This document shows positions 36,480-47,639 of a DNA stretch of 64,000 nt, piece after piece. The translations under genes were made by a program, and so were the position numbers. The stretch's first letter is position 1. The number at the start of each line of letters is the position of its first letter. Origin of the DNA: Sorghum bicolor (taxonomy: Eukaryota > Streptophyta > Magnoliopsida > Poales > Poaceae); assembly GCF_000003195.3 (NCBI RefSeq), contig NC_012871.2, positions 17,924,658 through 17,988,657 on the forward strand, read 5' to 3'. The notes under the pieces are model-generated. The model did not search any database, had not been told where the DNA came from, and saw only the letters and a list, made by a program, of their open reading frames with translations.

Positions 36480-36790
36480 ATATAGTGTAGGCACTGCCAA
36501 GAAAAATGCAAAAAAAAAATTGCAACAAGGAACATGAAAAGTCTACGCAAAAGTGATGCAAAAAAAGAATGGGAAAAGTCCACGCAAAAAAAAGAAATTA
36601 TGAAAAGGAATGGGAAAAGTCCACGCAAAAAAAAAGAAATTATGAAAAGGAAAAGAACGTTAACAGTTTAAAAAAAGGAAACATGAATAGAAAAGGAAAT
36701 AGAAACGTGAAAAGTTCACGCAAATAAAAAGAAACATGAAAAAAAAAGAACATGAAAAGTCCACGTAAAAAGGAGGAACACAAAAGAAAA
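36480..36790. repeat. A-rich subterminal repeat block
   Basis: At least five irregular copies of a unit near 'gaaaagtccacgcaaaaaaa' (36537, 36573, 36615, 36708, 36755) separated by 'aaattatgaaaagg'. It sits just inside the right inverted repeat, the place where transposase-binding subterminal repeats lie in DNA transposons (inference). Confidence 0.7.
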
Positions 36791-36976
36791 TAGAAAACCG
36801 GATGTGTGGAAGAAAACCACGCTGCCGAAGGAGAAAAAACACGCATGCGGCATACGCGCGGGACGCTGGGTGGACCGGAGCGGATCGTGACTGGCTGCCT
36901 CGGACGATCGTGCGTGCGCGTGTTGCCGTGGGGGGCTCGGGTACCGAATACTAATCAGTACCCAGGGTATCCATTA

Positions 36977-37162
<186 letters not shown>

Positions 37163-37173
37163 TTTTTTTTTTT

Positions 37174-37212
37174 CTATAGCTAGCTACAGAATATCTAATT
37201 CTGTAGCCAGAT
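37174..37212. repeat. Short palindrome 'ctacagaat...attctgtag', left
   Basis: TCTATAGCTAGCTACAGAAT followed by ATCTAATTCTGTAGCC. A very similar palindrome occurs at 44636-44671 in inverted order; together they may be the ends of one 7.5-kb element. Confidence 0.5.
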
Positions 37213-37339
37213 CCAAACCATGCGCAAGACTAAAACACCAGCCGGCAAGCACACCAGCCCACAGCTTGCCTCATAAATCTAGGCATTTATTATTTATATT
37301 AAATTGGATTGGATAAATAGGACACCCGATAATCACGCT

Positions 37340-37745
37340 GTTTCCTTTTTTTAGATAAAGAATAAAATATCCGGCTTCATCTATACGAAGATAGAATCAG
37401 GTCAATTATTACACCGACTAAGTGTCGTAAGTTCGGCTGTATAAGAAGCAGCCCCACAAAACCACTGGAGAAAAAGTTTTTGACTAAACGCAATCAACAT
37501 CTCTATGTGCGAGCCATCCATTGGAACTAAAAAAAGCTAAAGCCGATGTCTCGAGGTGGACTGCTGCTGAGATAAGATAATCTTTGAGATCATCATGCCG
37601 CTGCAAGCTCGCCCATTGGCGTAGCCAGTGAGTTTTTCTGAAGAGTACCTGCAAAAGAGATTTAGGTTTGTCTTTATCAAAAACTATTTCATTCCGTGTT
37701 ATCCATATATCCCACAATAAGACTGATGCTGCTGTTAACAACAAC
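37340..37745 (-). pseudogene. 5'-truncated LINE 3' end
   Basis: The minus strand encodes LLWDIWITRNEIVFDK and continues VLFRKTHWLRQWASLQ, the last part of LINE ORF2 after zf-RVT, then a stop at ~37484 and a 3' UTR ending in a poly-A-like run (T run at 37347-37353). 5' truncation near 37745 is typical of LINE insertions. Confidence 0.7.
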
Positions 37746-38110
37746 GTACATTTGCTGCCCCCGACGTCTTGCTTGGTCCGCATGCCCGCCGGCGGTTGCG
37801 GATTTTCTTGCAGCTCGCCTCGTGTGGATGGCAGCGGAGGAGCGACCGCCTCGCGTGGTGCGATGCCCCTTCTACTGCCGGCAGCAGACGACCTGCAACG
37901 GCCCTGCCACCCTGTGACGCGACCGGCGGCGCGTCCGCGACGTGACCAGCAAGGGGCCAGGTCCGGTGGAGTAGCGTGCCTCTTGTGGCGACGGTGTGGC
38001 CTTCCTCTTAGCAATGACGACCCTCCAACGCCACCAATGGCGGCAGTGACGATGTCGCGGCCTGGCTCGGAGCCATCCCCGACCGGCGGCGCGCGGCTTC
38101 CTCTTGTGGT
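37746..38110. other. GC-rich gene-like debris, left of copia
   Basis: High GC with open frames on both strands and none recognisable. It is contiguous with 43320-43860 once the copia element is removed (junction ccggc). Probably a piece of captured or decayed host gene. Confidence 0.4.
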
Positions 38111-38115
38111 CCGGC
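38111..38115. repeat. Target-site duplication of copia element, left
   Basis: CCGGC, matching 43315-43319. Confidence 0.93.
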
Positions 38116-38522
38116 TGTTGGAGCCAGACGATGCCCTGGACTCCGGACCTCGACGCCGGTGTCTCTGTGATAACCGCGGCAAGAGTTTACAAACGAGATC
38201 GTAGGCACACGAGATTAGATGGATATGTCGCTGCTAGGAATCGCAGCTTCTCACGGTCTTAATTCATTGATATTTATACACATGACACAGTCCCAGGCTC
38301 ATACGCCTGAGTCCCACCGCGCCACCCCGTACACCGTACGTGTCCCGTTTCACCGCGGTTCACGTCGCATGCGCAATGTCCGGGATGACGCAAACTCGAC
38401 CAACCCAGGATAGATCGTGCCCTAGCATGCCACCGGTCACGTCCTCCCCATATCTAGCTATTACAAGACTCCAGTGTTTAACCAAACAAAGATTACATAA
38501 TGACGCATCAATTTAGCTAACA
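38116..38522 (-). repeat. 3' LTR of young copia element
   Basis: 407 bp from TGTTGGAGCC to TTTAGCTAACA on the + strand. It differs from the other LTR by T for C near 38202 and T for C near 38384, both consistent with deamination in CHG/CG context. Confidence 0.95.
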
Positions 38523-38540
38523 AACTCCCCCTAAACTTGA
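38523..38540 (-). promoter_or_regulatory. Polypurine tract of young copia element
   Basis: The minus strand has TTTAGGGGGAGTT directly before the 3' LTR. Confidence 0.82.
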
Positions 38541-39952
38541 TGCACCTTGATGACGCCCAAAGCTTGCCGAAGCTCCAAGAATCTCACCCTTCCCAAGGAC
38601 TTAGTGAACATATCAGCCAGCTGCTCCTCGGTCCTGACATGATCGACCTCCACCTTGCCTTGCTCAATGCACTAATGAATAAAGTGATATTTAGTGTCTA
38701 TATGCTTACTCATGTCATGATGCACCGGGTTTTTACTTAGAGCAATAGCCGACATATTGTCCATCAGCAGCTTCACAGGCATCTCCTTTGTTTCCAACAA
38801 GTCTCCAATCAGCCGACTGAGCCAAACACCCTGACAGGCTGCTGCAGCTGCTGCAACGTATTCTGCTTCACAAGATGAGAGAGCAACAATCTTTTGTTTC
38901 TGTGAAGCCCAGGTGACCACGCTCTTCCCAAGAAAATACACGACTCCCGTAGTGCTCTTTCTGCTCTCGGTATCACCAGCAAAGTCGCTGTCACTGTAGC
39001 CAAGCAGCAAAGGCTTCAGTTCAGCTCCTCGTTCATACTTGCAGCCAAACTCCACTGTCCCCTTCAAATATCTGAGAATGTGTTTGACAGTACCCCAGTG
39101 TTGCTTAGTTGGAGCCTCCATGTGTCTACTCACAACACCTACCGAGTATGCAAGGTCTGGCCTGGTGTTAACGATGTACCTTAGACTCCCAATAATACTT
39201 CTATATGCTGTAGGATTCAACACTTCTTCTTCCATCGACTTCGTGAGCTTGAGCCTTGCCTCCATAGGAGTAGCACAGGGATTGCAGTTTGTCATACTTG
39301 CATTCTCCAATATTTTCAGTGCATAAGCACTTTGGCTCAGTGTGATTCCATCTCTTCCTTGCTTCACTTCAATTCCCAAGTAATAGCTCAAGAGACCCAA
39401 ATCACTCATGCTGAATTTCTCTTTCATCTCTAGCTTGAACCGACTAATTTCATTTACATCAGGACCCGAGATGACAGGATCATCAACATAAACGCCCACT
39501 ATCAGGAATGAATTCTTGCTAGTCCTTCTGTACACAGCATACTCAAGTTTACTTCTCACAAAGCCAAGATTGATCAGCTCCTTGTCAAGCTTAAAATTCC
39601 AGGCTCGAGGTGCTTGCCTTAAGCCATAGAGCGCTTTATTCAGCTTCAACACTTTGTCACCCTTGCCAACTATGAAACCAGGAGGCTGCTGTACATATAC
39701 TGTCTCGGTCAGATCACCATTCAAAAAAGCCGACTTGACGTCCATGTGATGTATCTGCCAACCACCATGTGCAGCAAGTGCAAGAAGCACCCTCACTGTC
39801 TCTATTCTAGCCACCGGTGCAAAGACTTCATCAAAATCCACACCCTGTTGCTGAGCATAGCCCTTAGCCACTAATCTTGCTTTATGCTTCACAATCCTTC
39901 CTTCAGGATTTTTCTTAACTTTGAAAACCCACTTCAACCCAATGGCTCTCTG
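38539..39952 (-). pseudogene. Young copia reverse transcriptase-RNase H
   Basis: From MKWVFKVKKNPEGRIVKHK the RT is complete: MDVKSAFLNGDL, LYGLRQAPRAW, the catalytic VYVDDPVISG (YVDD kept), then LGLLSYYLGIEV. RNase H has GYSDSDFAGD, SSCEAEYVAA and DNMSAIALSKNPVHH. A stop at ~38672 falls right after HIDTKYHFIH; the frame continues beyond it (CIEQGKVEVDHVRTEEQL) to 38539, so the last ~40 residues are lost. Enzyme for cDNA synthesis in the particle; otherwise well preserved. Confidence 0.92.
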
Positions 39953-41827
39953 TCAGGCTGGTAAATCACTGACATCCCAGGTTCTGTTGCTTTCAATAGC
40001 TTGCATTTCAGCCTGCATTGCTTGTCGCCAACACTCCTCCTTCAGCGCCTCCTCCACAGACCCCGGTTCTTCTGCTGCAACTAAACAAAGCCCGCTATAT
40101 TCCATGTCATGAATCTCGTCTGTGGTGTCGAGTAAGTTTGTGATGGTTCGATACCGCCTAGGACCTCCATCAGAATCTTCAGAGGCATCCGTGGGCGGGG
40201 TTGCCCACTGAACTGTTGTTGCCGACGGTGTTGATCCCAACCCTCCTGAGATTGGCGTATGTGGTGGCGTACTATGCCCACCATTACCATCGTCATCCAA
40301 TGGAATTGTAGCCTCCGGTGATGCCGGCGCTCCAGAGAAAATCGGGCCGTCAGGCAGTACACCGTCTGTTGCCGGATGGTGAACAGTATCTGCATACCCG
40401 TCAATACTGAATGTGCTGCTGGGCGCCTGTCGGCTTCCCTGCTCCCCCCAATTCCATGGATGCTTTTCATCAAAAATGACATCTCTGGAGATCATAAGTT
40501 TCTTATGAATTGGATCATACACTCGGTACCCTTTCGTACCTTCTCCATAGCCAAAAAACACCCCTGGGATAGATCGATCAGCCAGCTTATTTACTCCAGG
40601 TCCATTGCGTTTGGCATAAGCTCGACAGCCAAACGTACGCAAATGCCTGACACTCAGTTTCTTCCCAGACCAGGCTTCATACGGCGTCTTATTGTTTAGA
40701 CTTTTAGTTGGCGAGCGATTCAGAATATACACCGCCGTCTTCACTGCCTCCCCCCAGAACTTGCCCGGTACTTTCATCGATTTAAGCAAGCATCGCGCCA
40801 TTTCAACGATTGTTTGATTCCGTCGTTCAACGACGCCATTCTGTTGGGGAGTATACGGCACAGTGGTGTTGTGCCTGATTCCCCGTTCACTACAGAACGT
40901 AATGACAGCACCAGAGTCAAACTCACCACCACAATCTGTTCTGATAGCTCGCAATCGGCGACCAGACTCCACTTCGGCCGCCGTCATGATCCGCTTCAAG
41001 TATGCCAGTGCATCATCTTTTGAAGCTAACAGGTCTAACCACATGTAACGACTGAAGTCATCAACGATCAGCAAGAAATACGACTTCCCACCAGGAGTAG
41101 GTGGTGTTATGTGACCGCAGAGGTCGATATGAACTAAATCAAGTCCACCTTCTGCCCTGAAAGCTGACGCCTGTGGAAACGGTGCTCTATGATGTTTTCC
41201 AAGAGCACAGCCATCACAAACCTCTTCTGCACGCTTGATCATCGGAATCCCCTCAACCATCTGCCTCACACCAAGATCATGAAGTGCCCGAAAATTGAGG
41301 TGACCGAATCTGGCGTGCCATAGCCATGCCAGGTCTTCCATCTTTTTCAGGAGGCACACAGGCGAGGACAACTGCACCTTCATTACATACAGTCTATTTT
41401 TTCTCTCCGCCCGTATCAGCACGCTACGCTGCTTCTTATTAGCCTGGCTCCGCTCAAATACCTCCAAGATGCCATGATCAATTTCGACCCGGCACCCACT
41501 CTCCTCCAATTGACCCAAACTAACAATGTTACATTTGAGTGTAGGAATATAATATACCTCAGTGAGGACTCGATGGCCCTCATCTTTGCCACCAATAGTG
41601 ACTGCGCCAATGCCTTGGATTTGCACCGTGGACCCATCACCAAACCGCACGGCGCCTCGCACAGCATCATCAAGACTTGCCAGCGACTCCCGGCAACCCG
41701 TCATATGATTTGTAGCTCCTGTGTGAAGTATCCACGCACCACTGCTGTACTCCGCCGGGAACACACGTTCCTGATTCAGGAAGACACGTTGACAGTGTTC
41801 CTCCGGCGTCCTAGCCACCGTGCACAC
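39953..41827 (-). pseudogene. Young copia protease-integrase
   Basis: 624 codons open. The protease active site reads WILHTGATNHMTG, where the family has D-T-G: the catalytic aspartate is histidine. The GAG-pre-integrase finger (HARFGHLNFRALHDLG ... CDGCALGKHH) and integrase core follow, with LVHIDLCGHI (D1), IRTDCGGEFDSG (D2) and QQNGVVERRNQTI (E). The chromosomal targeting tail follows, and a frame change or stop near 39953 separates RT. Integrase looks intact but maturation would need another protease. Confidence 0.9.
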
Positions 41828-42800
41828 CTGAGCTACAAGGAGTGCTCCTGTCTCAGGATCACCGTTGACATGGTGTGCCGCCTCCTGGCGTTCCTCCTTC
41901 TGCTTAGACTAGCACTCCTTCTTGTAGTGGCCCCAGATGCCGCACTTGCTGCATCTCCCCTTGCGCCATGGAGTTCCCATCGACGTCAAGTTTTTTCCTC
42001 CAAGAGTCACGCGCCTCGCCACCAGCGCGCGCCCCAGATCGCTCCTTCTTGACATACTGTTTGCCGCCTTTTGCACCGTAGTTTGAGTCCGGCTGCATAC
42101 GGCTCTTATTCCTCGACATCCACTCTTCTTCTGTCAATAAGAGCTTCTCAGTTTTCTCCGTCACCTGATCCACAGAGGACTCGAACCTCTCCTCGGCCGC
42201 CCTGAGATGACCAACAAGGTCCTCAATGGTCATGGTTTTCATATCCTTGACCATCTCGATCGCCACTGCCACCTGGCTGTACCGCTGTGGCACCACCCGA
42301 AGGAATTTCTTCACCAACCGAGTATCCGTGACACTTTCTTCTCCAAGTCCACGAAGATCAGTTACGAGCTTCGAGATGCGGATGGCAAAATCATCAATTG
42401 ACTCCCCCAGCTTGAACGAGATGCTCTCAAACTCGGCGAGAAGTTTCTGAGCATTCACCTCCTTAACTCGATCTGCCCCGAGTCTCATTGTCTTGATTGC
42501 CTCCCACGCCTCTTTGACGGTTTTCTTGTTCAAGAGCATCGAGTGCATGTCTTGTGGGACGCCCCGCAGCATGGCCCCAAGAGCCAAACGATCTCGACGC
42601 CGCTCCACCTTGTCAGGATCAGCTTCAACCGCATCCCATAAGTACATGCCTTCCAGATTGCACTTCACATGCGACGCCCACTCTTGATAGTTTGATCGGG
42701 TGAGCATCGGCCACACAAGATTGCCAGCGGCCTGATTGAACGCCCGATCCATGGACTCCTTCTCTCCTGAAGTGCTCATCTCGGCGATTCTTCTGATCAC
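41828..42800 (-). pseudogene. Young copia gag
   Basis: The start MSTSGEKESMDRAFNQAAGN lies at ~42779. Capsid hallmarks are LTRSNYQEWASHVKCNLEG, ALGAMLRGVPQDM and EESVTDTRLVKKFLRVVP. The zinc knuckle CSKCGIWGHYKKEC (CX2CX4HX4C) is at ~41908-41950 but in a different frame from the capsid, and is followed by TAG before pol. Thus at least one frameshift and one stop separate gag from pol. Confidence 0.9.
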
Positions 42801-42892
42801 GCTTCCTTCTGCCTCGACTTGACGAATTGAGTCACCCTGCGTCTCCTTCTACTCTTCGCCAATGACGAACGCCACTAGAACCGACCAACCGA

Positions 42893-42906
42893 AGCTCTGA
42901 TACCAA
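42893..42906 (-). promoter_or_regulatory. Primer-binding site of young copia element
   Basis: The minus strand reads TTGGTATCAGAGC two bases from the 5' LTR, a perfect match to the initiator methionine tRNA complement. Confidence 0.92.
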
Positions 42907-42907
42907 T

Positions 42908-43314
42908 TGTTGGAGCCAGACGATGCCCTGGACTCCGGACCTCGACGCCGGTGTCTCTGTGATAACCGCGGCAAGAGTTTACAAACGAGATCGCAGGCAC
43001 ACGAGATTAGATGGATATGTCGCTGCTAGGAATCGCAGCTTCTCACGGTCTTAATTCATTGATATTTATACACATGACACAGTCCCAGGCTCATACGCCT
43101 GAGTCCCACCGCGCCACCCCGTACACCGTACGTGTCCCGTTTCACCGCGGTTCACGTCGCATGCGCAATGTCCGGGACGACGCAAACTCGACCAACCCAG
43201 GATAGATCGTGCCCTAGCATGCCACCGGTCACGTCCTCCCCATATCTAGCTATTACAAGACTCCAGTGTTTAACCAAACAAAGATTACATAATGACGCAT
43301 CAATTTAGCTAACA
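42908..43314 (-). repeat. 5' LTR of young copia element
   Basis: 407 bp. On the minus strand TATAAATATC at 43061-43070 is a good TATA box, placing transcription start in the LTR interior. Confidence 0.95.
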
Positions 43315-43319
43315 CCGGC
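43315..43319. repeat. Target-site duplication of copia element, right
   Basis: CCGGC, equal to 38111-38115. Confidence 0.93.
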
Positions 43320-43870
43320 GATCGTGTGACTCGCCCCATGAAGATCGAGCCGAGGACCAAGGTAAGTAGCAGCAAACGTCGACGATGGTAAGGCAAGGCG
43401 CGTGCCCTCGACGACGCAGCCTACTCCACCACGTGATTCAGCATGCATGTTTGGGCAGGTCCATACAGCCCACGGAGGAGATGACCGTCGGCGGCCTCGA
43501 TGTTCTCGTTCGCATCCACCGCGCACCTCTCCCGCCATCGAGCCCTCGACGGACCACACGGGATCTGTGGAGTTCATCTCTGAGGTCGTGCAGCTGCACT
43601 GCACGCGGCCCACGTTAGGGTAGGCGTCTCGACTCTCGAGCCTGGTGTGCCCGGTCCTCAGTACGAGGAGGTGGCCGGTGAGTTCATGACGTGGTTGACA
43701 TCATTGATCATGGGAAGGAAGAAGCCCGAATGCGCGTGGTACGCATAACTCACGCAGGTGTTTCATGGATGCCGATAGCATGGTTAACACAGCCGCCGAG
43801 CTCGACCAGGGGGTATCCTCAGCCATCCCGAGGGCTAGTGCACGCGCAACCTGGCGCATGATGTAGCTTA
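43320..43870. other. GC-rich gene-like debris, right of copia
   Basis: Continuation of the GC-rich target. Short ORFs on both strands, none recognisable; possible splice-like 'aaggtaagt' at 43358. Likely decayed or captured gene sequence. Confidence 0.4.
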
Positions 43871-43889
43871 TACTGATGTTATAGTAAAT

Positions 43890-44260
43890 TAAATTTGATC
43901 ATAGTTCAAAATTCTCGTAAATACTTGTATTCATAGAACAAAGTTTTCGTAAATATTCTTTGTGCAAGTTCTCGTAAATTTCATAGTAAGAGATATTCAT
44001 GTAAATTTATTATAGTATAAAAATCTCATAAAAATTTGCAGTACAAAATTTTCATAAACATTTACAATATTCAATTCTAGTAAACATTTGTAGTACAAAA
44101 TTCTCATAAATATTTACAGTATTAAAACTCTCATGCTAACTATAGTAACCAGAATATGTGCTAATTGTCGTAACAAGATCATTCTACGTGCTAATTATAT
44201 TAAATAGAATATGTGCTAATTTTCGTAACAAGATCATTTGTGTGTTAATTATAAGTAACT
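43890..44260. repeat. Degenerate ~30-bp AT-rich tandem repeats
   Basis: Many loose copies of a unit like 'aaaattctcgtaaatatttg' (at about 43908, 43941, 43967, 44026, 44050, 44074, 44104), then a second unit 'aatatgtgctaatt(g/t)tcgtaac' at 44153 and 44208. No coding. Such arrays often lie in subterminal parts of DNA transposons (inference). Confidence 0.65.
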
Positions 44261-45282
44261 ACATTATATTATACATACTCTAGCTCGTAATATTTTGCAT
44301 GCACATGTATGTACACTTGTTCTCGTAATTCTTGTTAGCTTTCCATGCATACCGCAGGGCTAACAAGAGTTTTCAAAATTAACGTCAGCAAATCAAGGAG
44401 ATGTAGTAATTCGACATCCTAATTACCATACTAGTACGTGCATGTACGCCTCCGATCCTGTTATCATACTAGGAAAATAAACCAAAGACCCCACCGTTTA
44501 CCGCAGAGGCTACCACCGAATGGTTAATTTTTCATTTACCATAATTATTAAACAATGCAATTAATTCCGGCAAGGTCGCTCCCACCTGGCGCTGGCTCTG
44601 AATTAGAGTGCCTGCGAGCACGGTTCGGTCGGACGGCTGGCTACAGAATAACACATTCTGTAGCTGGCTATAGAGTGGATTTTCTAAAACGGATGGTAAC
44701 TGCCCACCAGGGGTGGTAGCTGCCGTCGTTGCTGGATGTTGGACGCGTGTGTCAGTAGCGCAATCTGATGGGCGGTGCTGGTTCTTCACTTTTTGGGCAG
44801 ATGCATGCAATTGGGACCGATGACTGCGTGGGGACCAGCCCTTCACAGTGTTTATCTCGTGACCTTGGTTGAGAATCATCGCTGAAAAGACTACTTGGAG
44901 TTCAAATTTTTAGATAATGAAGCTTCATCTGCTAATAATTTTTTAACCATATATCTGATTTGTATCCTATTTTGACTTTATTATTTATTATGATTTTATC
45001 TACAAAATAAGGTCCCCATGACCATTTTTCATTAAAAAAATAAAATAAAAAATAAACAAACCATCTACGTCCATTGCTGAATTGGTCTCGCTTCCATTGA
45101 ACTGGTGCTAGATGGGTGTGAAGGGAAGCAACCGGCTACTCCTAAAAAGGACGAAATAGCGTGGTCCTGCATTTTCCCAAATGAGAAAATAGCTGGGAAG
45201 CAAGACCAGAGCCAGAGTTGTCTGAAACATTTTAGTGGACGGGTAACTACCGCACCCAGGGTGGCATTTCATCTCAATATTT
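44261..45282. other. Intergenic
   Basis: About 1 kb with no credible gene. It includes the palindrome 'ctacagaataacacattctg' region at 44636-44671, the inverted partner of 37174-37212. Nothing else recognised. Confidence 0.4.
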
Positions 45283-45285
45283 CTA

Positions 45286-45522
45286 GGCCTTGTTTACTTC
45301 CAAAAAATTTGTAAAATAGGAATAGTAGCACTTTTGTTTGTATTTGACAAATATTGTCTAATTATGAACTAACTAGGCTCAAAAGATTCGTCTCGTCAAT
45401 TCCGACCAAACTGTACAATTAGTTTTTATTTTCATCTATATTTAATACTTCATGCATACGTCTAAAGATTCGATGTGACGGGAAATCTGAAAAAATTTGC
45501 AAAATTTTTGAGGAACTAAGCC
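45286..45522. mobile_element. Tourist-like MITE
   Basis: Ends GGCCTTGTTTACTTCC and GAGGAACTAAGCC with CTA on both sides (45283-45285, 45523-45525). The right side continues into a TA tract. Confidence 0.82.

Positions 45523-45523
<1 letters not shown>

Positions 45524-45594
<71 letters not shown>
45524..45594. repeat. (TA)n microsatellite
   Basis: About 70 bp of TA dinucleotide beside the right end of the MITE. Confidence 0.95.
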
Positions 45595-45599
<5 letters not shown>

Positions 45600-45688
45600 A
45601 CTTTCCTGGCGTGCATCTAGGTATTGCTGGTTGACGAAACCTGCATGGTGATGTGACGTGCATCTAGCACCTGATTTTGAATGCTATA

Positions 45689-45893
45689 GGCCTTGTTTAG
45701 TTTAAAAAAATAAGATTCTTAGTCGGAGTATTAAATGTAGATAAAAAATATAATTAATTATATAGTTTATCTGTAATTTGCGAGATGAATTTTTTGAGCT
45801 TAGTTAGTTTATGGTTGGACAATAATTACCAAATGCAAACGAAAGTGTTATAGTAGCTAGATCTAAAAAAAAACTCTCGAATTAAATAAAGCC
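45689..45893. mobile_element. Tourist-like MITE, short
   Basis: About 205 bp, GGCCTTGTTTAGTTTAAA to AATTAAATAAAGCC, flanked by TA. Internal deletion relative to the 240-bp members. Confidence 0.75.
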
Positions 45894-45919
45894 TACTGCA
45901 CTGCTTGGCGGGAGAACCA

Positions 45920-46460
45920 CAGCCTAATCTAAAGATGGCAACGGGTACAGATTAACCGTGTGCCTGCAGGTAAAAACCCGGTAGGGTGAGGATACTAGTG
46001 CAACTTTGTGCCTACGGGTGTGGGTGCGGGTTTGTAATTGAACCTAGTGGGTAAAAACTTATGGGCATAGAAAACTTGAACCTGTACCCACTTCATCCGT
46101 AAGCCCGCTCCAACCTCATGATATGTAGATCCCTTCTTATACAATATATAAAGGAAGCAATATAGTTTTATGTTTTCCTCGCTCGTATTTATTTATATAT
46201 AAGAGAACCATTTTTATGTTGATATAATGCTAACTAGTTTTGATTTTCATATTTTAACTCCTTTCTATAATCTAAGCATGTATTATTAATTTATTATTAT
46301 GCAGGTTCACGAGTACATCCGCGGGTATTTCGTGTCCGTGGATGCGGGCGTGGGTGTAAAATTCTACCCGTGGCGGGTTTTGTGTCCGTGGGTACGGGCG
46401 TGGGTGTAAAATTCTACCCGTGCAGGTTTGGGATTCAACCCGCGAGTGCGAGTCTATATG
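45920..46460. repeat. 'Cgggta'-rich repeat with 50-bp tandem duplication
   Basis: It opens 'agatggcaacgggtacag' and has many 'gcgggt/acccgc' words in both orientations, a recurrent grass repeat type, probably a hAT-like element. At 46332-46430 a 50-bp unit containing 'gggcgtgggtgtaaaattct' occurs twice in tandem. Confidence 0.5.
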
Positions 46461-46828
46461 TCTACATGTATTTAAATAAAAAAAGAGATTAAAAAGATAT
46501 AAAATATCATTACAACTTATTATCAACGTTCGAAGTCCTATTTCGGAGAAACCAAAATTATAAATCCTATTTTGAACAAGCCACACGATTAGAGTCCTAA
46601 AATAACCAATTTTTCCTATTTATTTATTAAATATTATATAAGTCAAACCCATAACATATACAACATCTCATCCATGGACCTCAAAACGTGGGCTCTGTGA
46701 AGTCTGGTGGTATCTTCTGGTATACCAGAAGTCTGGTGTCTGAAGTTTGTCCAATGCATGCTTCCAATACTGGCCATATTAGGAGTGTTTCCATATTCGA
46801 AAATGGTGTGTTTGGGTCTTGAGTCCTA

Positions 46829-47070
46829 GGAACTTGTTTAGTTTCTAAAAATTTTGTAAAATTTTTCAAATTCTTCATCATATCTAATCTTGTAGCACAT
46901 ACATAAAGCATTAAATATAGATAAAAAAAATAACTAATTGTATAGTTTATTTGTAATTTGTAAGACGAATCTTTTGAGTCTAGTTAGCCCATGATTGGAC
47001 AATATTTATCAAATACAAACGAAAGTGTTACAATGTCCATTTTGCAAAAAAATGGAACTAAACAACGCTC
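46829..47070. mobile_element. Tourist-like MITE, decayed ends
   Basis: Left end AACTTGTTTAGTTTC, right end GGAACTAAACAACGCTC; interior matches the family. Ends are mutated from GGCCTTGTTTAG. Confidence 0.75.
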
Positions 47071-47272
47071 TAGGAAGCAAATTTTGAGGCGGACCATATG
47101 TCCTCACTCAGCTGCCTGCTGGAGCTGGATCCACCATATGCACTACTACTCCTGTTGCCTGCTTGTACTGAACAAGGCCGAGATATGCACTACTACAGAT
47201 CCATCTATGCTGTTTCCACCCGGCAGGGTCTGGGTTAAGCCATTTCCCTGCTCCAACCCTTACTCCAACCCA

Positions 47273-47513
47273 GGCCTTGTTTAGTTCATCCAAAAACCAA
47301 AAAGTTTTCAAGATACCCCGTCACATTGAATCTTGCGGCACATACATGAAGCTTTATATATAGACAAAAACAAAAACTAATTACACAGTTTGCCTGTAAA
47401 TCGTGAGACGAATCTTTTGATCCTAGTTAGTCTATAATTGGACAATATTTACCACAAACAAATGAAGTGTTACAGTACCGAAATCCGAAATCTTTTCGGA
47501 ACTAAACAAAGCC
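47273..47513. mobile_element. Tourist-like MITE
   Basis: GGCCTTGTTTAGTTCATCC to CGGAACTAAACAAAGCC, with CCA on both sides. 241 bp. Confidence 0.85.
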
Positions 47514-47639
47514 CCAGACAAATTATTAGCATGCAACCGACACTGTTATGATCCATCGAAGGAAAAGCAGGATAAGCATGGAACTGATCATTATTCCGCA
47601 GAATTGAGAAGTGCTCAATAACTGATGCTGGATTGCTCA

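Larger units (their letters stand above)
38116..43314 (-). mobile_element. Young Ty1/copia retrotransposon
   Basis: 5.2 kb, minus strand, with 407-bp LTRs that differ at two positions, CCGGC target duplication, methionine-tRNA primer-binding site and polypurine tract. Gag, protease, integrase and RT-RNase H are in copia order. LTR near-identity implies a recent insertion, yet coding has several lesions, so it was probably moved in trans or mutated shortly after. Confidence 0.95.

Noticed and set aside
37668..38204. ORFs of 178 and 232 codons in the GC-rich block left of the copia element
   Set aside because: They run from LINE sequence into unrelated GC-rich sequence and into an LTR, so they are not one gene.
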